This document shows, piece after piece, positions 21,432 through 33,946 of a stretch of 64,000 nucleotides of DNA. Within the stretch, counting starts at the first letter, position 1, and every line of letters begins with the position of its first letter. Source of the DNA: Paramyrothecium sp. XJ0827. Taxonomy: Eukaryota > Ascomycota > Sordariomycetes > Hypocreales > Stachybotryaceae. The translations under genes were made by a program, and so were the position numbers. The stretch is from the NCBI GenBank assembly GCA_020881915.1, contig JAJFPB010000003.1, forward strand, positions 3,348,001 to 3,412,000, written 5' to 3'. The notes under the pieces are model-generated. The model ran no database searches. It was not told the DNA's origin and saw only the letters and a list, made by a program, of their open reading frames with translations.

Positions 21432-24400
21432 ATGTTCGGTAGCTCACGGAGGCATCGCCCTCCCGTTCAGGTACGTTGGTTCAACTTAGCGTCCGCCATC
21501 TCCACAATGTGCAGGCTTCAGAGTTTAACTCGGATCCCACCATTTGCTCTTCGGCAGCCCGGATCGGGTCGCTGATGACGCGACGATTACCCTTATTCCC
21601 ATGCCGGCTCGCGTGGTGTCCTCAAGATGGCTCCCATCATGCGCCCCCTTCTGTCCACGTCTTATTCAAGTCGAACGGTCTGCTAACGGCTCTGCTTTGG
21701 CAAATAGCCTCTCACCAAGGAGACCGCGAACCCAAATGCTGCAACTGCAGCTGCATCGGCATTCATGCGCCGCGAAGCTTCCACATCGCTGTCGTCCGCC
21801 GCCGCCGCCGCCGCTCTCAAGGCGCGGCCGACTACCCCTACCAATGTCGCTGAAGTCCAAACGAAACGTACTTCGCGCCGAAGCCCGTCTGTCTCGTCAG
21901 TTGGGAGTCGCGATGCCGGAAGACGAGCCCTACAGAGATCGCCGAGTGTGGGATCCATGAGTGAGAGATCCTTCCGATCACCCTCTCCCGGGCGAGGCCA
22001 GCCATCGCAAGCCCAAAATGTGCCTCCTGTGCCTAAACTCCCAGCCGCCGAGAGCCATGTCGCTGCTGCCACAAGGGCCACCGGTAACAGCGCTACACGC
22101 AGAGGCCCCAGTCTCCAAACGCAACCTTTCCGAACCGCCAGCCAGAAGATAAAGGATGGCCAGTCAGGTTCGTGGTTTGGAGCTGCTACTGCTCGAAATC
22201 CCACGAATGTTCGAAAATCCGATTCTGTCCTTCACTCCTCGTTTGTCTCGCCGGACGGGCGCCCTTCAAGCCCTAGTTCCTCAATCAACTTCTCGTACCC
22301 ACGCCCGCGATCATCTTCCATCGATAGCCACACCACGCCCTCGCCCACTGCCGACACTGCAATGGTGTATGATCCTAATTCGCGAAGGATGGTCCCCAAG
22401 GTCGACCTTTACGAGCAGCAGAACACAATCCGCGAAGCCTCGGAAAAACCTGTCAAGAAGAAGAAGAAGGCGCAGGAGGTATCAAGGAGCGGGTCTCATT
22501 TTTCAAGAGGAACTGTGGGAAGGACGAAGGCTCCTGTACTCGAAACGGCAACACCCGATGCGACCAAGCGGATATCAGAACCGGAATTGTCTACGAGGGT
22601 ACAGCCAGCACAGGACTCGGTCCCAGAACCAGTAAACATTTCCGAGCATGCGAACCCGATTCTCGAACAGGCGACTGAATCACGACGACTAACCCCCCAG
22701 ACCTCAAGCCCCGGGCCATCGAATGTAATGGCGACTGCGCCATCCTCAGCAGCCCCAACTGAGTCCTTCACAGAACAATCCAGTTTTGCTCCAGTCCGTG
22801 AATCACCTCCCGGGCTGGTCGAGAAATCCATCAGCGACAATGTCGCATCCGTTACTCCTGTTGCAGTTCAATCCGATGTGCTTGCTACGGACTCTCAACA
22901 CAAGTCGTTGGTTGCTGGTGAAACAATGGAGGACAAAGGATTGGCAGACGAGAAGCCTGACCCTGTATCAACTAGGCAACCCAGCAGCATCAGACGCGAG
23001 AGAATGCACTCCGAAAGTCCTGCTCGTACAGCTCACTTCGCCCCTGCCACTGATCAGCTGGTTGTCAGGCACGAGCCCCCGTCTCGGTCACTGTCCCCTC
23101 GCAAGTCGGCTCTAAAGCACAGGAGCCCTACAAGAGGCGCTTCTCCTTCAGACGACAGCTCAGAAGCGTCGGGATCGGCACTGGGCGCCAGTCTCAGAGA
23201 TGATACTCCTCTTAATCGGAAGAAAAGTGCGCGGGTAAGCTTTGATGACCAGAATACAGTCGTCGTTGGTGAGGCTGCTCCCAAGCTGGTTGAGACAGAT
23301 TCGCCAATCGTGCCTAGTCCACAAGCACAAACCAAGAAGCCGTGGCAGAGTATTGTTGGCAAGCACACTCGCAGAGAACACGCATCCCTAGATGAAGATG
23401 AGACCATGACACCCAGGCCAGCATTGCCTCTGTTCGGTAGCGTGAGAGAGAAGAAGACTAGGGAGACGGAAGAACGGCCGCTCGTGCGCCCCGCAGAACG
23501 GAACTGGTCCCCAAGCCCTGTGTCGCCTGCGCAACGACAGTCAAGCCCATTCAACTCACCGGCCCCCGAACTTCCGAAGCCGACCGACTTTGCTGCTGAG
23601 CCATCTTCAGCACAAGAGCAGCCGCGTAAAAACGAAGCAAACATCTCAAAGTACAGGGAGCCGTTACCACCTGTTGTTACGTCGGTTGAAGGCAGCGGCT
23701 ATATCAGTAACAGTGCTGAAAGCTCAGATAACGAGGAGGAAGTCCGTGATGCTGAGACCTTCATTGCAGAATCACAGTCTGGAGTGTCGAGTGGAGAACA
23801 ACAAGCTGCGACCGAAGGATCCGTAGACCAGCCGAGAGCCTTGGAACCTGAACACCACACGACTGAAGTGCTGCCACCTACCGAGACCTCACAGGCAAGC
23901 CTAGCACCCAACTCATACGCGACCTCGACTGTCGAACGGCCAATTCCAGATATATCTATCTCCCTACCTACCCCTACACCACAGGCAGATTCTATGCCAT
24001 CCATCACACCTCAGCAGGAGTATTTCGATGTGCCGGGGGGATTTCCCGAGGATGACAGTTCAGAGCAGGTGGCACCTTCTGACCTACGCTCTACTTCTGA
24101 ACATGATGCTGCACCAACATCCATCTCCGCCAATGCCAAGGACGAATTCTCCACGTCAAAGGATCCAGTGTCACCCCTTTTGACAGGAGCGCCCGCTGCA
24201 GAGTTGATCCAGGATACCACCACAGACTTTCCCGTCCATGGTTCTCCAATGGCAGACATTAAAGAAGAGGACGAGATGACGGACTGCAGCAGCTGCAGCA
24301 TCTACAGCGATGCCTTTGAGGACCTTTCTGATGTCGATGGAGACGGTTTCATGTCTCTGGACGCCGTGGTAACCGCCCCTGTCCCACAGAAGAGCTTCGA

Positions 24401-26315
24401 AAACGTATCGAATAAGACCAGTACGAAATCGGACCAAGTTCTTTCGACGGCTACTGCTTCGCCTGATACGACTCGCGTTCCTGCCACTAAGCCGCCCCAT
24501 GCCCCAGACGATTGGGAGAATGCAAAGGCCTACTGGAGAGGCCTTACGACAGAGAAGCGCCGCCAGCTCGAGGTTGAAGCCATGGTGGACGGCGATGAAG
24601 ATGCAGATGCGGAGCCAGAGCCAAAGCCCAAGAAGAAATCGCAACAAAAGCTTGCGAATGGCAGTACCGCTGGAGCCAGATCTCAACAACAGGTGAATGG
24701 CCATGGCCGGTCATATCAAATTCAGCCAGGCACAAAATGGTCAAGTAATGGCTCATTCGAAGCCTCTCCAGAAAAGGCCGAGGCGACACAGACCCGAGCG
24801 AAGAGTGACCGAGGTAGCAGCATGAAGCTTCGTAAGTCCATGCGGCAGCAGGAGCCGGTCTTCGACAGCAGTCCTCCACACCAAGGTACTATGCGCAAAT
24901 CATTGAGATCGGGGGGTCCTGGTTCTGCAACTTCCATGAACAATCAAGCACAATACAATGCTGCTACTGGCTCACCATCAAAATCGTCAAGCAGGCCTGT
25001 GTCTTATCAGCCGCCTCCCACAGCGCATCTGATCAAGAACCCAAGACGTAATTCGTCTGCCGATAGGCAATCTTCTCAGATGGACCCATTTGAGGGGCCT
25101 GTGAGACCTAGCCCAAGACGACGTGACTCTGATACGAGCGAGAGCAGCTTTACCCGAACCCGTGCAACTCTCGGTGAAGGGTTTGGTTTCAAGAGGACTA
25201 TGAGAAGTAGCACGTACGAACCCACCGCGGCCAAGCCCTCCCCTGAACATACCAAAGGAAGTAGCCGCTTTAGTCTGCGCTCCTTGTCGCCAACGGGATC
25301 TGCCTTTCGCCGCAGCTCCATGGCTACCTCTCCGGCACCGACCCCAGGCAGTCACATTCGTCACTCGTTGCGTGCCGAGTCAACTGATAACGCATCGCGC
25401 AAGCGCATGCCAGCCTTCTCGAGAGCTACTGGCAAGAAAGCCAAGAGCAAGCTAGACGGTAGTCGTTTCGCAGATTCAAGCGACGAAGAAGGCGGAACCG
25501 CGGCATTCAACAGCCGCTTCGCTGACTCTAGCGATGAGGATGATGTGCCAATCCGACTGCCTAAGGAACAGGGACTCCCGAAAACGTTGCGCAACAAGTC
25601 ATCCAGCTCGGCTGCAGCCGCAGCCATGAACCGTCCACCTGTCCAACGTCAAGAAACAAATTCACCAGACCTCCCGGACAGCGACGACGACGAGGTCGTC
25701 CAGCCAAAGACCCGAAACACCAATGGAGTGGCAAACGGCAAGACAAACACAACGATACAGAGAAGCGGTTCTGGCCGTGGTCACATGGTCGCAGCAAACC
25801 ACACTGCACCCACTGAAGTACAGGCGGAGGTTCCCGCTCGGCCCACCCAGTCGAGACGTGGAAGCTTCATGTCTACTATTCTCCGGCGGAAGAAGGGTCA
25901 AGGCGGCAAGATAACTAAAGGCCTCAATGAGAGCGCCGCTCGGCGCGACACTCCTTTAGAGCGCAGCACCGAGGAACTGTCCATGATCCGCACGGGCAGC
26001 AATGGCAAGCCTCGCCTGCAGAGACGGGGTCCTAGCTGGCCCTTCCCAGAAGAGGCGGACCAGAGCAATCCCACCGCCGCCGCCGCGTCCAGCACCGCTC
26101 GTCCGTCCACGGCGGGCGGCCCTACGGCGCCCTCGCCAAAGACCAAGTACCTGAGACGCCGCAGTGCCTCCTACAACGGCCCTGCCGCGGCTGCTGCCAC
26201 AGCATCCGCACCCGCACCCGCACCCCTTGTCGAGGACGGGCCTGTCGAAGCCGCCGAGCCGCACAAGAAGAAGAAGTTTGGCACCCTGAGAAAGATGTTC
26301 CGGCTGCACGATTAG
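21432..26315 (+). CDS. Seg1-like eisosome protein, long and disordered
   Basis: Two exons, 21432-21470 and 21708-26315, give 1548 residues. The first exon encodes only MFGSSRRHRPPVQ, and the 237-nt intron (GTACGT...ATAG, branch GCTAAC) joins it to PLTKETANPNAATAAASAF. That N-terminal block, together with LSSAAAAAALKARPTTPTNV, is what I associate with fungal Seg1/eisosome proteins. The C-terminus (KKKKFGTLRKMFRLHD) is a conserved basic-amphipathic end that could bind membrane. The middle is about 1400 residues of Ser/Pro/Glu-rich disorder with many SP/TP sites. It includes a single short acidic segment near SCSIYSDAFEDLSDVDGDG, followed by an ordered-looking helix (DDWENAKAYWRGLTTEKRRQ). Seg proteins stabilise eisosomes, plasma-membrane furrows organised by Pil1/Lsp1. 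The Seg1 name is from remembered similarity and needs a search; the gene model itself is secure. Confidence 0.8.
25460..25545 (+). repeat. Tandem SRFADSSDE repeat within the Seg1-like gene
   Basis: The octamer-scale motif SRFADSSDEE occurs at about residue 1264 and again about 18 residues later as SRFADSSDED, separated by GGTAAFN. The two DNA copies differ at several bases, so it is an old duplication or a selected motif rather than a recent slip. The SSDE cores are casein-kinase-2-like sites. Confidence 0.8.
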
Positions 26316-27395
26316 GTGCGCGTGCGGTGCTATCGGGACGGCGTCATCAAGGAACTACACCCCGCTGATCTTTCCTTCTTACTCTGCGGGGGGTGAAACT
26401 GTACTTTCTAAATCGCGCGGGTACGTCGCACAGCATCGAAGCCCGGGCGTTGCCAGAAGGTGGCGGATAAGGGGGTTTCGCTCACCCCCTACCTCCCGTG
26501 ACTTCATGATCCAATCGCCTTTGGAGGTCTTCCTCCTTCCATACGATTCCCTTGTTCGTGTGTTTCTTCTGTCACTTATTATTAATTGGGCTTTAGCCAC
26601 TAGATTCAAATGGATTGGGCGTTGGCGAAGCAAAAAAAGAAAAGAAATAGGAGCCCAAGGCGGTGTTTCGGAAGGGAGGGCTTCCGGCTTGGTGTTGGGC
26701 CATTAAGGCAAGGGACTAAAACAGTACTCAGGAGTCGTCATAGCATTAGCGCTGGGAAAGTGTTATGACATCCTGTATCACGGAGTTGTACAAGATTTGG
26801 AAATTCTTCGGCTGCAGGATCTTGGATGGTCTGCATGTATTTATGGCAAGTATTTGAGCCTCACGAACACTAGACGGGGCAGAAGTAATAATTATTATTC
26901 GATGTCAACCACAACACTCGGAAATCCCGCAATATTGAGGTTGTAAGGGAGGTGATTCCGTAGGAGAGGATGCAATACTGTGGCAACTGTGGCAAGAAGA
27001 AAACACCATTATAGTTCAACACGCGCTGAAAATGCTATCAACACTAAATCGCTATGCAACGAACATGGCCATTTCGGTTGGGAGCCTAAAAACTCCTGAA
27101 TTCGAGACTCTTCTGTTTCCCCGAACGCCAAATGTAAAATGCTTGTAAGGTTTGTCTATGCCACTCTCCGGGCCAACTCCTGATCCGCCAAATCGCCTTT
27201 ATTGCCAGCAAAATCTGTTCTTCTCAAAAGTAACAGAGCAAGTTTGTCATTGTGGGAACCCTTGCTACCGTTCAATCAAGACTTGAATCATAGCAAGGTG
27301 AATGAACATATCGTACAATGTAGTTAGAAGCCGCTGCGGGATCGCAAGCGTTTCTTTCGAACCAATAGGTGGTGTGGAAGTAGATGCCTTGTCTG
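26316..27395. other. Convergent 3' intergenic region
   Basis: This 1.1 kb spacer lies between the convergent Seg1-like and DUF1752 gene stops. It is AT-rich around 26870-27100. One frame at 27272-27487 (minus) overlaps the end of the DUF1752 gene and has no recognisable content. Confidence 0.55.
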
Positions 27396-29058
27396 TTAAC
27401 TCTTCGAACGTGGCTTGTCTCCCATCCTAGCCTTCTCTCGTTCGAGAAGTAATGTGAGCTGACTCTTCGTCCGTGCCAGAGGAACACTCGCAGAGGTACT
27501 GGGTTGAGTTGGAGTTAAGTGGGAGTCAAGTATGGAGGACAAAGATTGACGGTGCCGAGGCAGGATATCATCCATCGCATTAGTAGCGAGCATGCTGGAA
27601 GAAACGGGCGTTGAGCCCAGCCCTGACTGGTCAATGATGGTTCCATGGGCAGCAATGTTCGTGGTCGAAGCCGTGGCGCCAGTGAAAAGCCCCTGGGTCG
27701 ACATACGCGATTGGCCGAGGTCCACTGATCGTTCATTTCCTTGGTGGCTTCGTGATCGGACCATTGTTTTAGGCGATATAAGCTCTTCAAGGGGCCCTCC
27801 ATTGACCTTGTATCGCGAACTATTCGCAATAGGTCTACCAGCAGGAAAGTCGTTTGTGTACCCTGGTAGACTGACCAGAGACTGTGCTTGACGAATGTGT
27901 CCATTTCTTTGTTCCAGGTCTGGGTTTTCATCAACGGGCGATGGATAAGCTTCAAATTGGGAAAGATCTGGCCTGTCGGCCGTCGTTCTCCGTGGAATGA
28001 CTGGTCGTTTTCCTGCAGCCTTCGCACTGATTCCAGCTTCATGAAGTGATACTGTTGACTGGGAGCGGCGCGAACCTTTCACGTGTTCTCGGGGAGCATC
28101 TGAAGGAGGGGAAACGATGCGGTGAGTCAGCGAGTTTCTTGAGCCTGCGGACGACGCAGCTTCGCGGGAGCCGACGTCGGACTCCTTTGAGTCTCTTGAA
28201 GCCGTGGAAGACTGCGAGCTCGGTCTTCGCGGAAGTAAAGGCCGTCGCTTAGCTGCCGATGAGGCCGCCACAAATTTCCTTGGTGCTGCGGTCTGTTTCT
28301 TCTTCGCTGGAGATGGCGCCGTTCTACGCATATCCAGGGTAGTGGCTACGGTACTGCCAGAAGATGGAATTTGACTGTCCTTGTCGTCTTCATCGGCAGA
28401 TTCGTGAGGTGAGACGAACCGTGCCGTAGGTCTTGGGCCCGACGCAGAAGGGCCTCTAGCCTTCTTCAGAATGGGGTGCGAGGGCTGTGGTTTCGAGGCC
28501 GAAGAAAGCTGACTCCTGACGAGTCCATCGCTGGTTTTGGCGGCAGGCGAAGGATCACGATCGTGCTGTGGTGATGGAGTCTGCTGCGGGTGGCTCGGTG
28601 ATACGAGCTGCTGAAAGGCGGAAGGAGCCTAAGGTCAAAGTTAGGCATGATTCAGCTCCGCTTGCTCGTGCGCTGACGTACATCTGGTCCCTCCCATCTA
28701 TTTGAGGGGCCTTTGAGAGGAACGAATGCTGGCCCGACGGAGATGTCCTCGTAGAGCTTGGCCAGGGCGCGGCCGCTGAGATGGCGGCGATCACTTCCCC
28801 AGACATGCCACCAAAAGTTCTCCAGGCGCCGAGCCGTTGGGTCCCTTAACTTTTTGTTTGTGATGGTGTAAACTGGGGGAAACGAGTGTCAGTAAGCTGT
28901 ATCTGGGCACGTAATAGATAAGTCGAATTGGTCGTACCATGCCAGTAGCTTCGTATCCGATCCTCGGGCAAGACGGAGTACGCAGCAACTTCCTTATACA
29001 CGTCTTTTGTGTTAACAACAATGCCTTTTGGCAGTATCATGGGTAAGGAGGGGTCCAT
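27396..29058 (-). CDS. DUF1752 (GATA_AreA-type) regulator, Mks1-like
   Basis: Three exons, 29058-28938, 28872-28682 and 28628-27396, give 514 residues. Introns are 65 nt (GTACGA...CCAG) and 53 nt (GTACGT...TTAG). Splicing restores the family's N-terminal domain: MDPSLPMILPKGIVVNTKDV, RIRSYWHVYTITNKKLRDPT, then the hallmark RLENFWWHVWG (about residues 56-66) and LAKLYEDISVG. The same domain occurs at the start of AreA-type nitrogen regulators and in Mks1, a negative regulator of retrograde/RAS-cAMP signalling. Here no GATA finger follows, so it is the Mks1-like, non-DNA-binding branch. The rest is disordered, with HPILKKARGPSASGPRPTAR and a C-terminal conserved block SVPLARTKSQLTLLLEREKA. Function in nitrogen or nutrient signalling is inferred from the family. 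Confidence 0.82.
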
Positions 29059-29338
29059 TTAGACAGAAACGCGGGCGAGCCGCAAATGAGCCGTTTCGTG
29101 AGAAATGAGGTGAGCGAAGCGGCGAGGGCAGTCGTATTCCAAGTGGTCCTTCACAACCTAGAAAGGACAACTGGGTAAGGGGGGGCGAAGAAGTTCTCCG
29201 AAAGGATGAGAAGATGAGAGATGGTTGTCGATAGGCGACTTCCAGCCAATGGTTCGGCGTGGGAGTGTCTATCTATGACTGGGCGGACAGAGCATGATCG
29301 CTGGCGGTGACCCTTTGCAGGTACGGGGTCTCAGAGGG

Positions 29339-29362
29339 TTTCTTGTTTCTTGTTTCTTGTTC
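29339..29362. repeat. TTTCTTG microsatellite
   Basis: Just over three tandem copies of TTTCTTG. Confidence 0.85.
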
Positions 29363-29420
29363 GAGGGGCCCGCGAGTAAGCTTTTCAAGCCACCGGTGAG
29401 CAGGGGTGGGCAACGAGGGC

Positions 29421-29440
29421 GGGCAGGGCAGGGCAGGGCA
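29421..29440. repeat. GGGCA x4 microsatellite
   Basis: Four perfect tandem GGGCA units lie in the upstream region of the DUF1752 gene. Confidence 0.9.
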
Positions 29441-30289
29441 GAGACTGGAGAATCCGAGGTGGCGGGTGGCAGATGAGAAAGGAAAAGTCTTCAGCCTCGA
29501 CCAGCCAAGAATGCGATGCCCTGCTGCGGTGGCCTGAATGAGTGGTTGCCGTGCGTGAGAAGGGTGAGCGAGGTTGTGCGTGCGCAAGAGGGCAGCAGGA
29601 AAAGCGTCCCCGAGCAAAATGGGGAGTAGAGGTAGTGCTTCGACGTACTATTCCTAAGAGGATAGGCCAGGTACTTTAGCTCAGACCAGCCCAGCCCAGT
29701 CAGTAAGTGTTGTGTGCAGAGTAGCCCGCAGGGTCACCTAAAAAATGGTGGGAGGCGAAGAGAAGGCCAATGGGGACAGGGCGAGGGTCCAGGAAAAGGA
29801 GCCTTGCGAGCTTAGCTCAGCGCTGAAATGGCGAGTACGTGCACAGCTGAAGGAAGCTGTGTAAGTAAGGTAAGGTAAAAGGCAAGGCGAAGGTGAGTTC
29901 AGAGTCAAGACGTGTGTGAGACGGGTAGCAGGCACAGGCAGCGGCCGCGGCAGCGCGCCTTTTGAAAAGAAATTCGAAACGGCAACGGGCCCGGAATGAG
30001 ATGAGAAGCAGGGAGAGTGAACAAGCAGCCGAGATCAGGACTAGGCCGGTTGCTTGTTTTTGCCGATGGGGTTGTGTTGACTCGAGAAGCGGCCTTCGAC
30101 GTCGTAGGCCGGCGGAGGAGGGGCACGTCACGAGGTCCAGGTGGTGCGTGGTGGTACGGGCGAGTGGAAGGGTGGAAGGGACATGCGAGAGTGTGTTGCA
30201 GCGAAGCCCAAGCGGCTGGGATCGGTTGCCCTGCTCCTTCTCTCGGGCCAAGCAAAAAACCGCGAACCGCAAAATGCCCCAAACTTAGG

Positions 30290-30425
30290 AATTCATAGCT
30301 AATAATAAACTTGAATAAACTTGTGAAAAGGGTTTTGAAATATCTACAAAATCCCTAAGATCCAAGTTTTACTATAGTTTTATATAGATTTCCTGTTATT
30401 CATATTCTCCATGTATCATCTTCAA
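30290..30425. other. AT-rich island
   Basis: About 135 bases dominated by A and T (AATAATAAACTTGAATAAAC onward) sit in otherwise GC-balanced DNA with sharp borders. It could be a remnant altered by repeat-induced point mutation or a short insertion, but no coding or terminal-repeat trace was seen. Confidence 0.7.
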
Positions 30426-30725
30426 GAGAGAATCTTCACGTGGGTCGGCCGCTCAGGACCTTCTTTCAGTAACTCCTCATTTTGTGGTATTGCTTTTTTG
30501 CTGAACGCTTGGTAAGATATCACAATCTGGGTGTGGGCCAAGGTAGGTGTTGGGATTGTAGAGACTTTCGGCAAGCACCGTCTCATGACACAGACACCTT
30601 GCAACCGCCAAGTCCGGTAGTGTGGTAGGTAAAGTAAGGTACCTACGTTTGCTACGGAAATTTATCCCATCGAAACCGCCCTTTTGTACCTCTACCTGTG
30701 CCCGTACCTGCAGCCAGTTGTAGTC

Positions 30726-30755
30726 GCAGGTGCAGGTGCAGGTGCAGGTGCAGGT
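30726..30755. repeat. GCAGGT x5 hexamer repeat
   Basis: Five perfect GCAGGT units are followed by GCACC, so the end can fold back (GGTGC/GCACC). A shorter GCAGGT run occurs at about 4950, upstream of the gene at 5289. Confidence 0.9.
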
Positions 30756-33700
30756 GCACCTTGCACGCCGAGTGTCCTTCCAATTTACCTTCCACGGCCG
30801 AGGCCCGTTCCATAGCATCTCCCCGACGTGCCATACCTCACTTCTCCTTTTTCGTCTTCCACTTCTTTTGCCTCTGCGGACGTTATCCTTGAGCTAACTA
30901 CAACCCCAAGCGGCTTACCTCAAGCTTCGCACATGTGCACCGCATGTCGATTGGAAACTCCGACGTGACAGACCTCGCTCGGACTAAGCTCGCCCGCTTG
31001 CTTACGTGCCTTACTTAAGGCCCTGGGCATGCTTGTGCGAGTCTGCCGCACGGGGGATGCTGCGAACGCAAGGGCTGTTCAGTCGTCCATTTAGCATTGC
31101 TTGGTTTTCTTGTCTGGGGTGTATGCATCTGTGTATCCTCCCATTATTTCCTTTTTCCTTCCTTAGTATTGTCTTTCTGCCTTGATGCTGTGCATATCCC
31201 GATGCTGGGTGCCACAAACATTCTAGACCATCAGGCCCGGGCAAGGAACATGGATAGGTACAGTGAGATTTGGGAAGGAGAGACCGGTTGGTCAAGGGAG
31301 GGTTAGGTAGGTAAGTACCTGGAGCGAAAGCGAACGTTAAGACGATTGAAGCCGCGTGATGTGGATGGTGCAATGTGGGGGACGCAACTGGGGAGGTATA
31401 GGTACAAACCCTGCTACAGCGATGGGTCCGGGACGCCTACGGAGTACAGGCTACAGCATTGCGATACAGCACCGGCCTTGTCCGCCGGGAGACAAACCGA
31501 TGAGGGAGCGGGGCGGCAAAGTACCCGACAGAAAGCCTGCAGGGGCATGGGCGACAATCAACAACCCCCAAATTATGGCAACCCAATCCGTCCACGTGCC
31601 TCGGTATAGCTCGAATCAACGAGTCGTGTGTGAAAGGAAACAGGGGGATCGTACGACGTCAAGGAAAGAACAGCCGAGGCGATCAGGGCAAGGAAGAAGT
31701 CGGGACGTCCTTGTCAGTTAAGCAAGCAAAGGACGTTGTTCAAACAACCTCAACAGAACGAACTGAAGGTAATGACCGAAGCTTCCAGCCGCAAAGCACA
31801 GTGTAAGTCTGCAATGTCCTGGAAAGCCAGAGTGACAGCTCGAGACTGAGAGCAACACACGACGAAGCTTGGATCCCCCTCAGACACGCCAATGCAAGGT
31901 TGAACTCGGCAAGGTACTCCCTGTTCCTTTCCGTTGGGGGTGGACGGAGATCTCTTCGTGCCTATTGTACGGCTGTGGAGAGAAACAAGTGAGTAGCCGT
32001 GAATTTCCATCCCCTTTCACAAACGCTGGGTACTTCTACGCTTCCTCAACCCTCGAGTGCCACGAAACCACTTCAAGATCAAACCTCTCGATCACCAAGT
32101 CTTGATCGTCTTCTCGTGATTACGCAATGGCGTGCAAGCCTCCATTCAGGTGCACCATGTCTGGTCAACCTCGGTGATCCTACCACCGCCACCGGCCCCG
32201 GTACAAGTTTTGACACAAATCGATGCATCCGCTCCTATCGGTCAATAGGACGACCCCAGCCCAATCTCAACCAGGATACGGTATCATAGAGCCAACGGGT
32301 TCGCCACCCCTCACAATCATTTGCGAGTGGTTGGTAATGCTCATGGATTGGGCACACCAACTCGCATCCACACCGCTTCACGATGTGCTGTCACAGCGTA
32401 ACCCATTTTGAGGTTTTACGCGACTCGGGAGAGTGATCAACAAGCAGGCGGCGGTTGACCGATGCTACGAGATACAACGTTGGTATTAGCTTCTTTTCAA
32501 GTCCCTGCTCCCTGAGTCGGAGAGGCGTTGGCGGGCTATCGTCTCGCAGGGTCAAACTTTCGGCCATGGATGGTCCAGGAGACACCCATGTCGACATAAG
32601 GACACCGATGTTGGTTGCAGGTTGCAGCAGACCATCCACACCTCCTTTTGTTCGAGAATGCTTGGCAGTCAACAACCTTCTTCCTCCACCTTCAGGTCCC
32701 TGTCGGATTCCCTGCTGGCCCACCAAAGGGAGAATAAAGCCGGTCGAAGGGTGGGTGGGGGTTACCATGGGACGACGGGGTCTTTCGACAGGGGTTTGTG
32801 GGGAGGAAAAAAACAAAAAAAAGAGCACGCAACGCCTCAGACGGCGGGGAGGGGACAAATCAGCGCTCACAACTGCCCAACGGGATCTGGATCAAAAATG
32901 TCGCTCGGGTGCTACATGCAAGTGCAGAGCATGGCGTTACTTGTAGACCAAGAGCTTCGCGGCACGAGTCTGATCTCAGATTCATTCGTTGAGAAAACCC
33001 CGTGTTATGATCCTTCCCGGAAGCCACGATTCAGAATCTGTCAGAAAATCCCCGAGAGACATGTTAGCTGTGGCGACGCTAACTCGATGCTGCCTTATCT
33101 CCTGCTCGAAACATACATTTCTGACCGGGCATCGCGCCCCGTGATAAGCAATGCAAAGGTTCTTTGCCGACGCCCATCCCCCTGGGGCGAGGCCCGCGCA
33201 CAAAGACGTCATGAGGCATATCCCGAGTGCCGCGGGAAGCCGTCCGCACACAAAAGGCGATCATGGTGACGGCTGATCACTGCATCCCGAACTAAGAGCA
33301 TCCCGGATCCCGGGAAGCTGCCCACGGGATGCGCCACGTTCTGGCCGGAAACCTAGAAGCTCCTGACTTGGAGCTTGCGTTACAGTGGGTGAACCGAAGC
33401 CCAGTAGCTGGTGCCAATCCTACGAGTCGAAGACTACCGTGGTCATTTTCGCGGCGAAACGGTGGGGTTGCACTCGCTCGAAGTCCGCGATTTCACTACT
33501 TGACCTCGAGGAGCATGGGATTCCTTAAATCAACATAGTGTGGTCTTTTTGTGTTACATTGCAAATGTCCCGTCACCCCCCACAGACCGTTCGGGGCTGC
33601 ATGCCTGCTGCATGCGGCTTTCATGTGATACCTGCAGAGGCTCGAGGGCCAACATTGTTTGTCATTGTTCTGTAGGATTCCCCAGCACCGAGGCTGTTCG

Positions 33701-33946
33701 GGTCCATTCAAATACCGAAGACAACTGACGTTTGACTACCTGACCTTGATGTTTGTGGCGTCACATGCAGCTCTTCCTCATTTGCACATTACGAAATGCC
33801 TTGATACTGTTCGTGTTGTGGCTTTGTTCTTATCATTACTATTATCGTCGCCTGTTGCCCCCACGCCAATCGCTTACGTAGGAACATGTATGGCCAGTTC
33901 ACCTTCTACTCTACACAGATGCCGCACGAATCGCGCGTAGCCCAGC

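Larger units (their letters stand above)
29059..33946. other. 4.9 kb region without a supported gene
   Basis: The first kilobase upstream of 29058 probably holds the promoter and leader of the DUF1752 gene. Simple repeats cluster here: TTTCTTG at 29339, GGGCA at 29421, GTAAGGTAAGG at 29861, GCAGGT at 30726. A strongly AT-rich island lies at 30290-30425. Open frames up to about 215 codons (32622-33269 plus) occur on both strands with no domain and conflicting frames. I see no splice-linked gene, tRNA or transposase. Confidence 0.55.

Noticed and set aside
29859..30272. 151-codon minus-strand frame upstream of the DUF1752 gene
   Set aside because: It lies in a pyrimidine-rich leader and has skewed composition without homology features.
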